Positions 35,554 to 46,998 of a DNA stretch of 64,000 nucleotides are shown one piece after another (position 1 is the first letter of the stretch; each line of letters begins with the position of its first letter). The stretch is from NCBI RefSeq assembly GCF_000764305.2, contig NW_025947367.1, forward strand, positions 376,157 through 440,156. Reading direction: 5' to 3'. The stretch is from Hyalella azteca. Its lineage: Eukaryota > Arthropoda > Malacostraca > Amphipoda > Hyalellidae. The position numbers were made by a program, and so were the translations under genes. Below the pieces are notes generated by a model. That model was not told the origin of the DNA and ran no database searches. It worked only from the letters and a program-made list of their open reading frames with translations.

Positions 35554-38500
35554 CTGCCAAGAAAAAAGTTCAACAAATTAGTGACGAGGTCACGTCTAAT
35601 TTTGTGAATAAGTTAGGCCCATTAGCAATCAAGACGAATATTTTTAAAACTCGGCTGTTACAATATTAATCGCCGATGATTAAAATATTAATTGTACAAT
35701 GTATAAAATCAACATATGAACATATTTCCGCATGCTCATCAAATTAAAAACATTGACGTTTTTCTGTTGAGTGACTCAAAGAATTATTTTGCGGTCATTT
35801 AGATCTTAATTGTCTCATCGGTACTGATATAATCATGGAACTCAGTAGTGCAAACAAAAATTAAAATAATCAATAATCGGAAATTTTATGAGACGTGTTC
35901 GAATAGGACTTTGATGCAAACTGTCTATAATAAAAAATACATAACGAATAATTTCCCCCGGCAACATTTAAATATGTCGGATTGTGAAACCAACAGATAG
36001 TCTGCTTAACACATGATCCGGCCACTCAACCCTGGTTGACGATAAAAGCGTAAGCGTCGTGGCCGCTCCGTTGGATAATTAACGAATTTTTCCGTCATAA
36101 GTTGGTCGAAGTTTTGCGGAATGAGATTAAGACAACACCGGTAACTGCAACGGAAGTTACTTAATGGCTTTGATGGCAGAGCCGAATTTTATGGCCGCAT
36201 CAAAACGCCGCGGTTCGTAAAAGATGTCAGTATGTAAAACTCGTTACGAGAGTCGCTTAGCAGTCGCTCGATCACCATATTGTTGTATGACTAGAATGTA
36301 TTCAGAGCTGAAACAGAGAGTTTGATGAAGCAGGTGAATATGAAACGCGAGTTTATCCAGAAGAATCTTCTTAAATAAACACCAAAATAAAGCATGTCGT
36401 TCTCGGATTACATAACAACCATCACGCATGAACTTTGTAGCTTAGTTAATAGAATATTGCTTGAAAAGTTATGTTTTTATGGAATAATTTTTTAAAGATT
36501 GCGAGCTTAAACCCCGAACATTTTCTCGACCCTTACTTTTCTAAAGTTTGGCCTCGATGATTGCATTAGTCGTGAAAAAATTAGTTCAAGTATCAACGCT
36601 AAACTCGAAACAATTCTCCTCAATAGAATCGAATTCAAAAGAAAATTTAGTAGCATTCGAAGTGGAATAATTGTAATCAATTCATCAATCGGAATCGGTT
36701 TGAAAAAAAACTGAATTAAATAATGTTACCAATTAACGCAATCGCTGAAGTATTTCCTACGCGGGATATTTTTAACAGTTCTAAGTAATAATCAGAGATG
36801 TTAGGAATCAAATATATGTAGTGCAATTCTGGAGATTGAATGTAAATTAAATTACAGTGAACAAGTCTGCAACTTAGGAAACGGGAGGTTCTGTTCCATG
36901 CAATAAGGAGGTCTGAAAGTAAATAATAATATATGAATAGCACAAGACCTCACCATTTAAATGTACAGCCAGATCAATGTATAACACGAGATAATTTAGT
37001 TAAAAATAAACTCCGTACCGCTGCTTTGCACGAGTTTTTATTCTTAAAACATGAATTCAGATCGATTCTTTGCACGAGTTTTCAACATTAAAAGAAAGCA
37101 TTAAGTTTGGTTTAATATATAAACATTGAAAGAAAGCATCAAGTTCAGTTGACATAACAGGCGTGAAGCTCAGCGACTAACTGTGCAGCGCTCGGGCGCA
37201 AAATGCCCAAGCCGTGAAAAGTAACGCCTGATTTTTGACGACATTTACTTGACATTTGGACCGCAAGAAACTTCTGTCAGCACATTAAAGTATCACATCG
37301 CGTGTGCGTCACGCCATGCATCAATAATAACTTCAGCCTAAAAGCGACATAACTAATAATGAACTTTCACCAGAAAACTATTAGCTGAACTTGTTTTGTG
37401 CAAGTATGGCGAGCGGAATTATAACATTCATTGGTTTCAATAAATACTCATCGATGAGATGAAAATACCTGTTAACAGTTGAAGCTGTTAATAGTTATTC
37501 GTCCAAAACTTATAAATGGTTTTGCAGAGTTTAAATTAATCAAGTCGTTGAAGCATCGCGATAGCTCATTGAGGTTGGAACAACGTTCCATTAGAATCTA
37601 CTCTCATGCAAATGAGGACCGGCGGCAAGAAATAATTCATCTTACAAAATACTAAAGAATAGAAAAAATAAACTCGCACTATGAGGGAGCTAGTTTCACC
37701 GTGCAATCCGCCACGTATTTAATACGAAATCAAATATCTTCGAGTACACCGAGACTACCTCCGAATACTATATGGCAGCGATCGAAGTAGAGTAGAGTTA
37801 TTTTTCATAAAATTATCGAGACGAATTTATTGAATTATTTTAAGAGGATGTTTTATGTTAAGAAATTACCTGTTTGAGTGTTATTTGTACACTCACCAAC
37901 AACATATCGAGCATGAAGACACTTCCTCTTTTTTGTCAATTTTTTTCCAGACATTCCAATTACTCCCTTAACTGCGGGGTTACGCAGAATAATCTCCCCC
38001 TCTTTGTCTCCCTAAACACGGGGACACATAAAGTCTGTCTCCATCTTGATCCCACTTTGGTGTAGCACCATTTCCCCTCCCTCTTGCAAATCAAGGATTT
38101 TTGCGAAGTCCTGTGAGCTCCTCATAATCGCAGGACTCCTGAGCCTCCCAGGGACCCGTCCCAGAATGCTGATGTGCTCATTTTAGCTGGGAACTCATTT
38201 TTGGATAATAACTCATTTATGGCGAGCCACAAAAACACCGACGCATTAAGAACGCGTAAACGTGGACGTGATCTGAACATTCTACACGACGCCGTGCTTC
38301 CAGAACGATTATTTCGACTCGATGAACAAAGGCGACACGGCAGTGCATGGCTGAGCTCATTCAAATGCCTATATCTTCAATGTCAAATTTGCAAGCAAAC
38401 AGGACACGTGCGGCCATATATTCCTGCTCGATATTTCAATACATTTTGAAGCGTGGGAGCAGTCGCAAGTTGAGCTAATTGGAGAAAAATCAATGGGTGC

Positions 38501-40532
38501 CACGTTCAAAACTACGTTAATATTTCACTTAATAAAATATCTATTTGGTCCTATTTTGCAATAGATGAAGGTAATATATTCAACATGAAATATCAGCACA
38601 TTTTTTCGAGTTACAGTTGCGAAATTAGAAGCCCCGGGGTCCAGGAAGCATTATGAAGCTACATATAAACGTTCGCTGATGATCTTATTAGCACGCACGC
38701 CAAGTCTACACGCAATAATTGAGGCAATCGATCGATTTGCTGCGGTGCACGGAGGAGGTTTGTTTGGGCAAGAGATAAGAGAGATTAGCAAGTTAGAGAG
38801 TTGCAGGCTGGCCGAACATATGGCAGGACAAGAGCGCCGAAGCGATGTCGTGGAACGGCCACTCTTGTACACAAGAGTTTTGTTTTTACTGGCCTCAGCC
38901 GCATCGTTAGGAGAGCGATCGCTAGATTACTCTTAGCTTGGGCTCAAATAATGAGAGTTTAATTGCGCCCAAAAGACCTAATTAGAGCGGTCGTTATGAC
39001 TAGAGTGTTGCAGAAGAAGAACCTCGTAAAGTGGGTCGCTAAGGGACGCTTCCAAGTGACTAGCAGGAGACTCTTAATAAAACAGACGCCATCGCCATCA
39101 TTGAACCTTTGCGGGGCGTTTATAAAACGTGCCACAAAAAACGCCGCTTAAAACGTCTCATTAAACTTCTTAGAACAAAAAACTCTGCCCTGAATACAGG
39201 CTTCACGACTTTAAACACGTTCATTTGAATGATAAGCGAGACGAAGTTAAGCCACCAAGCAGTGACGCATGCATGCGGTGTTTTTAAATGCAGGTTAGTC
39301 ACGTTCACTTCAGAGTTTTGCTGTTGAAAGTAAAGCAAAGCTCGTGCTTCGTCATTATAGCAGCTGATTGACAGCTCAGTCACCTCCCTGTGGCCTCGTC
39401 CGCTGCACTACATTTAAGTGACACGAGGAGATGCAGAGCTCGTGGAGGAAATTCTTCTCCGCGGAGAACGAAAGTCAGTAGAGAAATTAGGCAGGAATAT
39501 TGAAAAGTTTTCGCCCGAAAATATCTTACAAACTGGCACGTGATTCAATGTTTGACTTTAAGGTAATATTAAGGTAATTTTTCAATAAATTTGTATGTAG
39601 GAATAAGCGTAAATTAAATTTATTGATAAAATAACGATATTAAATGATACATGCAGGTTCAAATGCCAGGTATCAACCATTTGTGAGAGATTTGGAAATT
39701 GTATAACGTTATTGTGCATTTGATCCTTGGTGTTACATCGATTTACGATGGAGCTCACCCCGAATACGCATTAAAACACCATACATGTTTGGATACTGAT
39801 TTAAAGGTTAAACGACACCGTTTGTGATAAAGCCATGGCCACGTTAACCTTTAGGCTGGCAAGCAATTTATTCTATAGCACGCGGAAGATGATCGTCTCT
39901 GGAGACGAAGGGGTGTGGGCTCCTGAGACAGTCGCCTGTCATTCTCCTGTCACGTTGCCGTCACTGCAGCGACACACGGAAAGCTACGTGTGAAATAAAT
40001 CATCCACTGCGTTAAGAGTCTAAAAGCCGACACGGCTTCAAATAATCAAGAGCCCCGCGCAAGCCAAATCAAAAGCTCAGCGGCTGCGCGCTACTGAATG
40101 GAACGCAGGACAAGCTGGAGCATTTCATCAACTGGGGGGACTATTGAACACTTGATCAACACTATTACTGTGATTAATCAAATGCTGTACGAAGTCTACG
40201 CTCCATAGGTGAGTTCATAAATGAATTTAATCTCGGACAGTTTACATCAATTATAGAATCAACCTAAAGAAAACACGCAAGCAAGTAACTTGTGCTTCAG
40301 GCTTAACAAAAAAATTTATTTACCCAAAATTTCGAAAGAATTTATTTCAAGCACTAATTTTTAATAAACCACACCAACTTCTACATATATTGGAATAAAT
40401 TTTCTCGCGATACCAATTAGATTTCCATAAAAATTCTCACTTGTGCACTCAACTTTGAAAAAAATAACCTGGACAAAAGCATCCGACTCAGTGTGACCGG
40501 AAGAGGTCCTGTCTTAATCGATTAAAAATCTA
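35554..40532. other. Large homeobox intron, 3' part: no gene recognised
   Basis: AT-rich intron DNA on the minus-strand transcript. Short ORFs only. Partial duplications of about 60 bases occur at 37,020-37,150 (TTTGCACGAGTTTT and AAAGAAAGCAT repeated). A + strand ORF at 38,174-38,449 includes a CX2CX4H cysteine/histidine motif, described under findings. Confidence 0.45.
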
Positions 40533-40940
40533 GGTGTTCACACTGTGGAGGACACGATGGCCAGTGTGAGGCAGCCAGAGGCGGTACACTGAGAGGTGTT
40601 CACACTGTGGAGGACACGATGGCCAGTGTGAGGCAGCCAGAGGCGGTACACTGAGAGGTGTTCACACTGTGGAGGACACGATGGCCAGTGTGAGGCAGCC
40701 AGAGGCGGCACACTGAGAGGTGTTCACACTATGGAGGACACGATGGCCAGTGTGAAGCAGCCAGAGGCGGTACACTGAGAGGTGTTCACACTAGGGAGGA
40801 CACGATGGCCAGTGTGAGGCACCCAGAGGCGGTACACTGAGAGGTGTTCACACTAGGGAGGACACGATGGCCAGTGTGAGGCACCGAGAGGCGGTACACT
40901 GAGAGGTGTTCACACTATGGAGGACACGATGGCCAGTGTG
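40533..40940. repeat. 62-bp minisatellite, 6.6 copies
   Basis: The unit GGTGTTCACACTGTGGAGGA then CACGATGGCCAGTGTGAGGC then AGCCAGAGGCGGTACACTGA then GA repeats exactly every 62 bases (40,533, 40,595 ... 40,905). The first copies are nearly identical. Later ones carry CACACTATGG or CACACTAGGG and GCACCC or GCACCG. Each early unit has an 8-base dyad, TCACACTG...CAGTGTGA. Confidence 0.95.
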
Positions 40941-41470
40941 TCTGGTCGTCAATATTGCATCTCGCTCAGTCGTGTCGAGCTCAACACGGTCGACCACCTG
41001 GACGCAATATCGGGCAACGCGTCATACGTTTACACGTATGTAAGCCGCGACTCATGTAGGATGCAAGGCAGACTATAGGTGGCCAACAAATGGCCATTCC
41101 TCCTTTTACTGACGAATTTAACAGAATTGGAATGATTCAGGCGCCGTTTCCCCCTGCCTCGCGTCACAGTTTCATAGCTCTGAGTTTTCCCTGGAGACGA
41201 ACAGGCCGGGGCCCTTACAAGCCTTTTGTGACGGCCTGGCGAGAGCAGCGGTTCATATTGCAGTGAACGCACCTACCGCTCAGCTGCACAGCCACTGGTG
41301 ACGTGCGACGTCAGTGATATTAATGGCTAAAATTACGTTTAGGGTGCAAGTGACGTCGTCGGACAAGATGTGTTATATTTAAGTGAGCTCAGTGAAACTT
41401 CCCGTCGTGAGTTGCAACTACAGTTATTGAACGAATAGCAAGAACGTGTAAACAAGGGGTGGCGTACATG
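40941..41470. other. No gene recognised between minisatellites
   Basis: A moderately GC-rich spacer with an overlapping 80-residue minus-strand ORF (41,030-41,272) that shows no domain. Confidence 0.4.
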
Positions 41471-41659
41471 TCTTCCTGCCTCACTATGGCAACAACTTGC
41501 CTCTTGAGGCTACGCACATTATCTCCTGCCTCACTATGGCAACAACTTGCCTCTTGAGGCTACGCTTTATCTCCTGCCTCACTATGACAACAACTTGCCT
41601 CTTGAGGCTACGCACATTATCTCCTGCCTCACTATGACAACAACTTGCCTCTTGAGGCG
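41471..41659. repeat. 50-bp minisatellite, about 4 copies
   Basis: The unit TCTCCTGCCTCACTATGGCA then ACAACTTGCCTCTTGAGGCT then ACGCACATTA is repeated. One copy is 5 bases shorter (ACGCTTTA). GCCTC TT GAGGC forms a short dyad in every copy. Confidence 0.93.
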
Positions 41660-41911
41660 TAAGAGAGGGAGGGAAGTAGCGTCGCTTGAGTCTGCCGCTT
41701 TATTGAGATAGCGAGGGGAAAATTAGCTCTTGCCCTCGCAGACTAAGAGGGGAGTCGCTCTCTTCGCCGAGGGACAGAAAAGCGAAAAAAAAAGAATGAA
41801 GATCAGCAGTGCGCGGGACTTCCATTTAGCGGAGCCAGCGAGAGAAAGATCGCATGAAAATATAATGCTGAGAGCCACTCAAAGCCGGCTGACCAAGGCT
41901 ATAAGCTGCAG

Positions 41912-42220
41912 AACAGCGAGCAGTGATACGGGAGATCTGGATCCGTATGATTCCAGCGAGCAGTGATACAGGAGATCAGGATCCGTATGATTCCAGCGAG
42001 CAGTGATACAGGAGGCCAGGATCCGTATGATTCCAGTGAGCAATGACTGCTACGGGATACGGGAGGTCACGATCCGTATGATTCCAGCGAGCAGCGATAC
42101 GGGAGGTCACGATCCGTATGATTCCAGCGAGCAGCGATACGGGAGGTCAGAATCCGTATGATTCCAGCGAGCAGTGATACAGGAGGCTAGGATCCGTATG
42201 ATCCCAGCGAGCAGTGATAC
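41912..42220. repeat. 40-bp minisatellite, about 8 copies
   Basis: The unit CCAGCGAGCAGTGATACGGG plus AGGTCAGGATCCGTATGATT repeats. One copy is lengthened by an extra ACTGCTACGGG-like piece near 42,047. ATACGG...CCGTAT can pair within units that keep ACGGG, and in units with ACAGG the pairing is broken. Confidence 0.93.
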
Positions 42221-42411
42221 AAGTGATCAACATAAATAAAAAAATGTATAGGTATTTACAGTTGAATATATCATTTGGACATCCATATGCATCACGCCAC
42301 AACCGCGTGCAGGTATATAAAAGTGACAGTCTCAGGTGCTGTAATATATAACATAATGAGAGAGACAAGTGTTCGTATATGCATCGCACTCGCGAAAATC
42401 TGGGCGGACTT

Positions 42412-42641
42412 GTTGAAAATATTCTAATTGTTAATTCGCACATAGGCGCTACAGACCGAAGTTCATACAATTATAGCCCATTATGTGTATAGTTATAAAC
42501 TCGAATAATATTCTATATTGAAGTATATTATTGACCGAAAGTGGTAGAACTCTCACCGGGTGCTTAATTAAGAGCCTAAATATTCATTTATAGAAGTAGT
42601 ACCGTTAAGCTATAACAGGCTGATATATATATAATAACCGA
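42412..42641. repeat. Dispersed repeat B, locus 1
   Basis: Positions 42,489-42,620 match 47,613-47,744 over 132 bases without gaps, with about 10 mismatches by eye (about 92% identity). Weaker similarity extends left (42,412-42,480 against 46,999-47,074) and a little to the right. No coding capacity. The element type is unknown. Confidence 0.75.
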
Positions 42642-42800
42642 GTGATGGTGCGGACGTGAACACTCAAAGCCTCTTGCATCAAAAATCTACTAAGACAACA
42701 TAATAAATTTAACTTAGAAAAATAAAATAATATATCTGGTACACTTCAGACATTTAATACCAGATCACTAAAAAATTGATGCTTAAAGTTTTCAAGGGAT

Positions 42801-42890
42801 CCACACGCAGCCGCTACTGCGTCCCAAAGGCCCACACGGTCCACACGCAGCCGCTACTGCATGGCTAAGGACCACACGGTCCACACACGG
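42801..42890. repeat. 40-bp duplication, 2.2 copies
   Basis: CCACACGCAGCCGCTACTGC starts each of two adjacent 40-base copies, each ending CCACACGGT. A partial third copy follows. Confidence 0.9.
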
Positions 42891-42933
42891 CTACCACCAC
42901 ACGATGAAGACGACCGAATAAAAGCCCACATCC

Positions 42934-42974
42934 GGGGGAGGGTGGGGTTTGGGGGAGCAGATAGGGGTTGGGGG
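42934..42974 (+). other. Cluster of six G runs, strong G-quadruplex candidate
   Basis: G runs of 5, 3, 4, 5, 4 and 5 occur within 41 bases. The first four are separated by loops of 1, 1 and 3 bases, which fits the canonical G3+N1-7 pattern. It lies in the large intron. The G-rich strand is the template strand of the homeobox gene. Confidence 0.75.
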
Positions 42975-43436
42975 CAGATATCTGGTGAGGGAAAATTCGA
43001 TGATGCTGGCTATCCAAGGGGAACAATTTCGAGGGAGAATATTTTTGAGAATAAAGATGGGCAAAGCAAAAAACTATTTAAGATAAAAATAAATTCATAA
43101 TAGAAAGGTCAGTGAAAGAAAATTAAGTTTAACCATTATTACTAAGTAGTCAAATATCTGCAATATTCTCGAATACAGGAATATTAAAAAAATGATAATA
43201 TGACAATTTTTTTGCAGGTAGTTTGAAGTATTAAAATATGAGCACCCCATCCAGAGGCTTAAAAAGCACGAAATAAGGAAATTACCGGGACTTTTAAATC
43301 GTAAAAAATAGAAATTCATTAAACCGCCGAAAATTTGATACAATTACGTGATGGTTCAACAATTTTCAATTTACATTTTATTTAGGCCTTCTGTTTCCGT
43401 CCCGGCACCATCTCGAGATAACAACACTAACAGTTT

Positions 43437-43620
43437 CTCGAGTCAGTAACACCAGAATCTTGAGAATTAGCACTAATAAAATCTTTATCCAACAATAAAA
43501 CGGAATCTCGAGCCAGTAGCACCAGAATATTGAGAATTAGCACTAATAAGATCTTTTGCCAACCATAAAACGGAATCTCGAGCCAGTAACACCAGAATCT
43601 TGAAACAATAACTCTAACGA
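43437..43620. repeat. 70-bp tandem repeat, about 2.6 copies
   Basis: The unit starts CTCGAGCCAGTAACACCAGA at 43,437, 43,507 and 43,577 and continues ATCTTGAGAATTAGCACTAA then TAAAATCTTT. The third copy diverges after about 30 bases. Confidence 0.9.
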
Positions 43621-44260
43621 AATCCCGAGCGAATTGTAAAGAAATGATCCCGAGACACTCATATTGATGACCATGTCAAGAGAGCATCATGCAGAAATGT
43701 CTAGTGGATCGCTCACAAGAAGCCTGTCACTCACTAAAAGACGGCAAATTACTCACAGAGGGAGACTCGCTCTTCAAACACTCTCACAAGATCTGCCTGC
43801 CGCGCGTGCAGTGAAGCTCCATTTTAAAGGCAAATCTCGGGTCGATCATTGTCAGGAGCAAATTATCAACGGCAGGCCGACATTAATCTACTGATAATTT
43901 TCATGTAAGTCTGTTCACATATTCTGGCAGTATTTGTGAAGTTCGAGCTGCATGCTATTGAGGGTGAGCGTCGATGTATTATTAGGAGGCTTCTTCCTTA
44001 TTTATAGACGAGCGGTCTTGCATGAGATCGCCATACCGCATCGACTCTCAGACTACTAAATTTAATTATATGAATTTTATTGTGAAATAGAGAAGCAATT
44101 AAGAGTAACATAGGCTTAAAAACACATTCGCCACGTGTCACTAACTAAAAAAATTGACCTTGCAGCAGGCAAGAAAACCAGGAATGATATTTTTACCAAA
44201 TCAATTCTCTAGGTCTCGTCATCTCAAACGTGCAGAAAGGATACACGAAAATAATAAAAA

Positions 44261-44425
44261 TATAACTCAGTACTCACTGCAGTGAGTGACAGAGAGCGCA
44301 TTTTCTCGTCGACGAAAACTTGAGGTCACGGACGGACAGAGAGACGGACAGGCAGACAGACAGACAGACGGACATGGCGAGCACAATAGTGCATTTTTTC
44401 CATAAATGAGAATATGCGCTAAAAA
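44261..44425 (+). mobile_element. Dispersed short element, copy 2
   Basis: Begins TATAACTCAGTACTCACTGC, contains the palindrome ACTCACTGCAGTGAGT (44,272-44,287), GAGAGCGCATTTTCTCGTCG, a GACA/GACG-rich microsatellite (44,331-44,373), ATGGCGAGCACAATAGTGCA, and ends CATAAATGAGAATATGCGCT then AAAAA. It is the same family as 5,556-5,670 (reversed) and 52,509-52,645. It is longer than copy 3 mainly because the GACA tract is expanded. Confidence 0.8.
44331..44373. repeat. GACA/GACG microsatellite inside copy 2
   Basis: Runs of GACGGACA, GAGACGGACAGG and (CAGA)n. The equivalent tract in copy 3 is much shorter, so the expansion happened after insertion or differs between source copies. Confidence 0.85.
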
Positions 44426-45509
44426 GGATTCAGTTCATATAAAATATATGCAAATTTATCAGAAAGTTTGCGGAAGTTTGTAAAATTGATATGAATTTAC
44501 GATGGAAAATAAATCCTTCGTAACAATTAATGGTTTTTACGAGTAGACAGGACGCTGTTGTTAATGCTGTACGTAGTTATCTCGGAACATCCCCAATGTT
44601 TCCTGTTCAGTGGTAAGCTTTTACGATGAATCGTTAGCTGTGCAGTTCGTTCCGCTTCTAGCGTCGTTCCATCGCTACGTATTTAGAGCAACGAATTCAA
44701 AATCATATAAATATTTTAATATATTTGGTCGCCGTATTTATATATTAAACTAATGTGAAAAATTATACCATCATATAAAACTTTGTTTGATAAGGCACGT
44801 GTCACGTTGTCCAATTTCGCATGTTTTAAGTTTCGCAGTCAATCAAGCCAGACATGCTCGATTAAGAGGGTACTAAATTTGACGGGTAGTTATAAATAAA
44901 AAATATACAGAAACTACATCAAATCACAACGTAACTGAGTATCGCGCATTATAATTCATTTCTGTTTTTCATCCCTAAATGAAATTTTAGAGCAAGCATA
45001 ACAGCTCGCATGAACACTATTTCTTATTCTATTTTTGACTTTTTATTTTTTGATTTGTAACACTATAATAACCAATCATAGCGACATGTAACGACGTCAC
45101 TTCATATTGCATATAGTGTGTATCTTGAACACCCTAACGTGATATATTATATTGGCTTATTGAAATCCTATTGCCAGAGAATTTCTTCAATTTTAAGTCC
45201 CGCATTGAACGCTTGCAAGAGAATTGATGCATCGGTAGAAGCACAATAAGCAGACTCGTGCGTGAATAAAGTATGATGGTATAGCGTCACAGAGACCTCA
45301 CACATCAGTCCTGCAGGCCTCACCGCTCTATATAAGAGAGAAGGCTGCGAGTTGCCTGTTTTAATGGCCTCCCTAAGCGACTTTATGACAAGTGCGTCGC
45401 GGGTTACACGCTCGATGATGGCTTCAGATAGTCGGACCCTGAGGAAGCCGCACGCAATCTTTATGGCGACCCTCGAGTCCTTGACAGCATAGATAGAACT
45501 ACAATGGTC
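44426..45509. other. Intron DNA, no gene recognised
   Basis: AT-rich to about 45,230, then a GC-richer island (45,280-45,490) containing TATATAAGAG at about 45,331. It could be regulatory, but nothing proves it. Confidence 0.35.
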
Positions 45510-45730
45510 AGCAACCGGTTCTGCATTAAGAACGGTTACGAGTTAGACTCTGGTTACATATGCATTTAGCATGGTTAGAAGTCGGCTCCGGTCACATGCA
45601 TTTAGAATGGTAGAGTGACGATCTTAGGCCACTTGCATTTAGAATCGTTGAGAGTCTTAGGCAACATGTATTGAGAATGGGATATGGTGCCTGGCTACAT
45701 GTAAGTGACTAAATGAGCAATAGTCGGTCC
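45510..45730. repeat. Degenerate tandem repeat around ACATGCATTTAGAATGGT
   Basis: About five diverged copies at 40-50-base spacing combine a GGTTACATGCATTTAGAATGG-like part with a GTCGGCTCC- or GTCTTAGG-like part. The ends are uncertain. Confidence 0.45.
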
Positions 45731-46998
45731 CTGGCAACATGTTTCAAAACTACAACGAAATTCAAAGGCGAGGAAGACGACTATGGACATGTATGTTCCT
45801 GGTCGCTGTATTAAACCACAATGATCAGGCGCTGGTCGCTGGCCGTATAATAGGGAGTTCTGTAATGGTCAGAACTCAGGAGTGCGTGTCTGGTCCTGTA
45901 AAATGAACTATAATGGTCAGGAGGGATGAGCCAAGATGACCAACATGTATGAGTCAAAGGCTGGTTGAAAAATAAGCGCACCCTCTCCCCTCTGTGTGGT
46001 CATTCATTCCAACCCCGCCGTGACTCATTTGAGTTAAACATGGCGCTGGTTTGAGGGCCGAAGTAGGTCAGAATGACCCACAAGGAGCAAGTGTGTAACG
46101 AAGGAGTAACAGATCGAGCAAGCCGTTAACTCCCTAAAATGGGTCATCCTGAACCATTTACTTCTCCATGATCATGTCTAGAAACAAAGGTAGCGGTCAA
46201 AAAAGTACGTCAATAGATGAGCGTTCAACTGTCTTTTAAATGTTCGCTCGATAATTCCACAGCAGCGATGAAAAATTACCCTAGGAGAACATTATTCTCC
46301 TTAAGCATGAGATAAAGTAGAATGGAATAATCTCAGTTATGTACTCTACTTAAAAATCTTATGGGATTGCAAGATTCAACAGCACAGAGGAGAAAAATTT
46401 GAAACACTTCCGAAAAATTATACCACGCCAAAACCAATAGCACATAAGATCAATGAAATAAATGGAGGAAAGAGATGAATAGCAGCCATCAAGCCTCCCA
46501 GCGGCCCCGACGTATGATCCCTCCTTCGACTTAACGACGGCAATTTTTCCGTGTCATACAGAGAGCAGAAAACAAAAACTTGTGCCAAGATTTTCGTTAC
46601 ATGTGAGGCGGTGGCTCAGCCATGCTGAGTCGAGATGAATTGCACAAATCGATGATATGATATCCTTCGTGATTTACAAATCCAATCCAAACAAGTGAGA
46701 TCATCCCGATGATCCACGACCTTGCAATAAAATCAGAGCACAGTTTACAAAGTCGTTTCGTCATGAAACCTCTTAATACATCGCAGGCAATTATACTAAG
46801 AGCTCAATAAGAAGCTGTTAAACTCTAGCGCAAAAGTCATGGTATGATGACCGCAATATGAGCTGAGTACCTTAGCGGGATGCCCACTACAATAATCTCG
46901 ATAGTGCGTTGACATCATCCGTACTTATATATAATACTCCACGAGAACTTTCAATTAGAAGATATTTTTTCAAAATGGTTTTGTCCAATGATTTTCAT
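45731..46998. other. Intron DNA, no gene recognised
   Basis: Moderate GC content, no long ORF, no recognisable repeat or RNA gene. Confidence 0.45.

Noticed and set aside
39650..39680. GGTTCAAATGCC as a tRNA B box
   Set aside because: No A box or cloverleaf arms at the right distance.
45331..45340. TATATAAGAG as a TATA box
   Set aside because: AT-rich DNA yields many such matches, and no transcript or ORF starts downstream.
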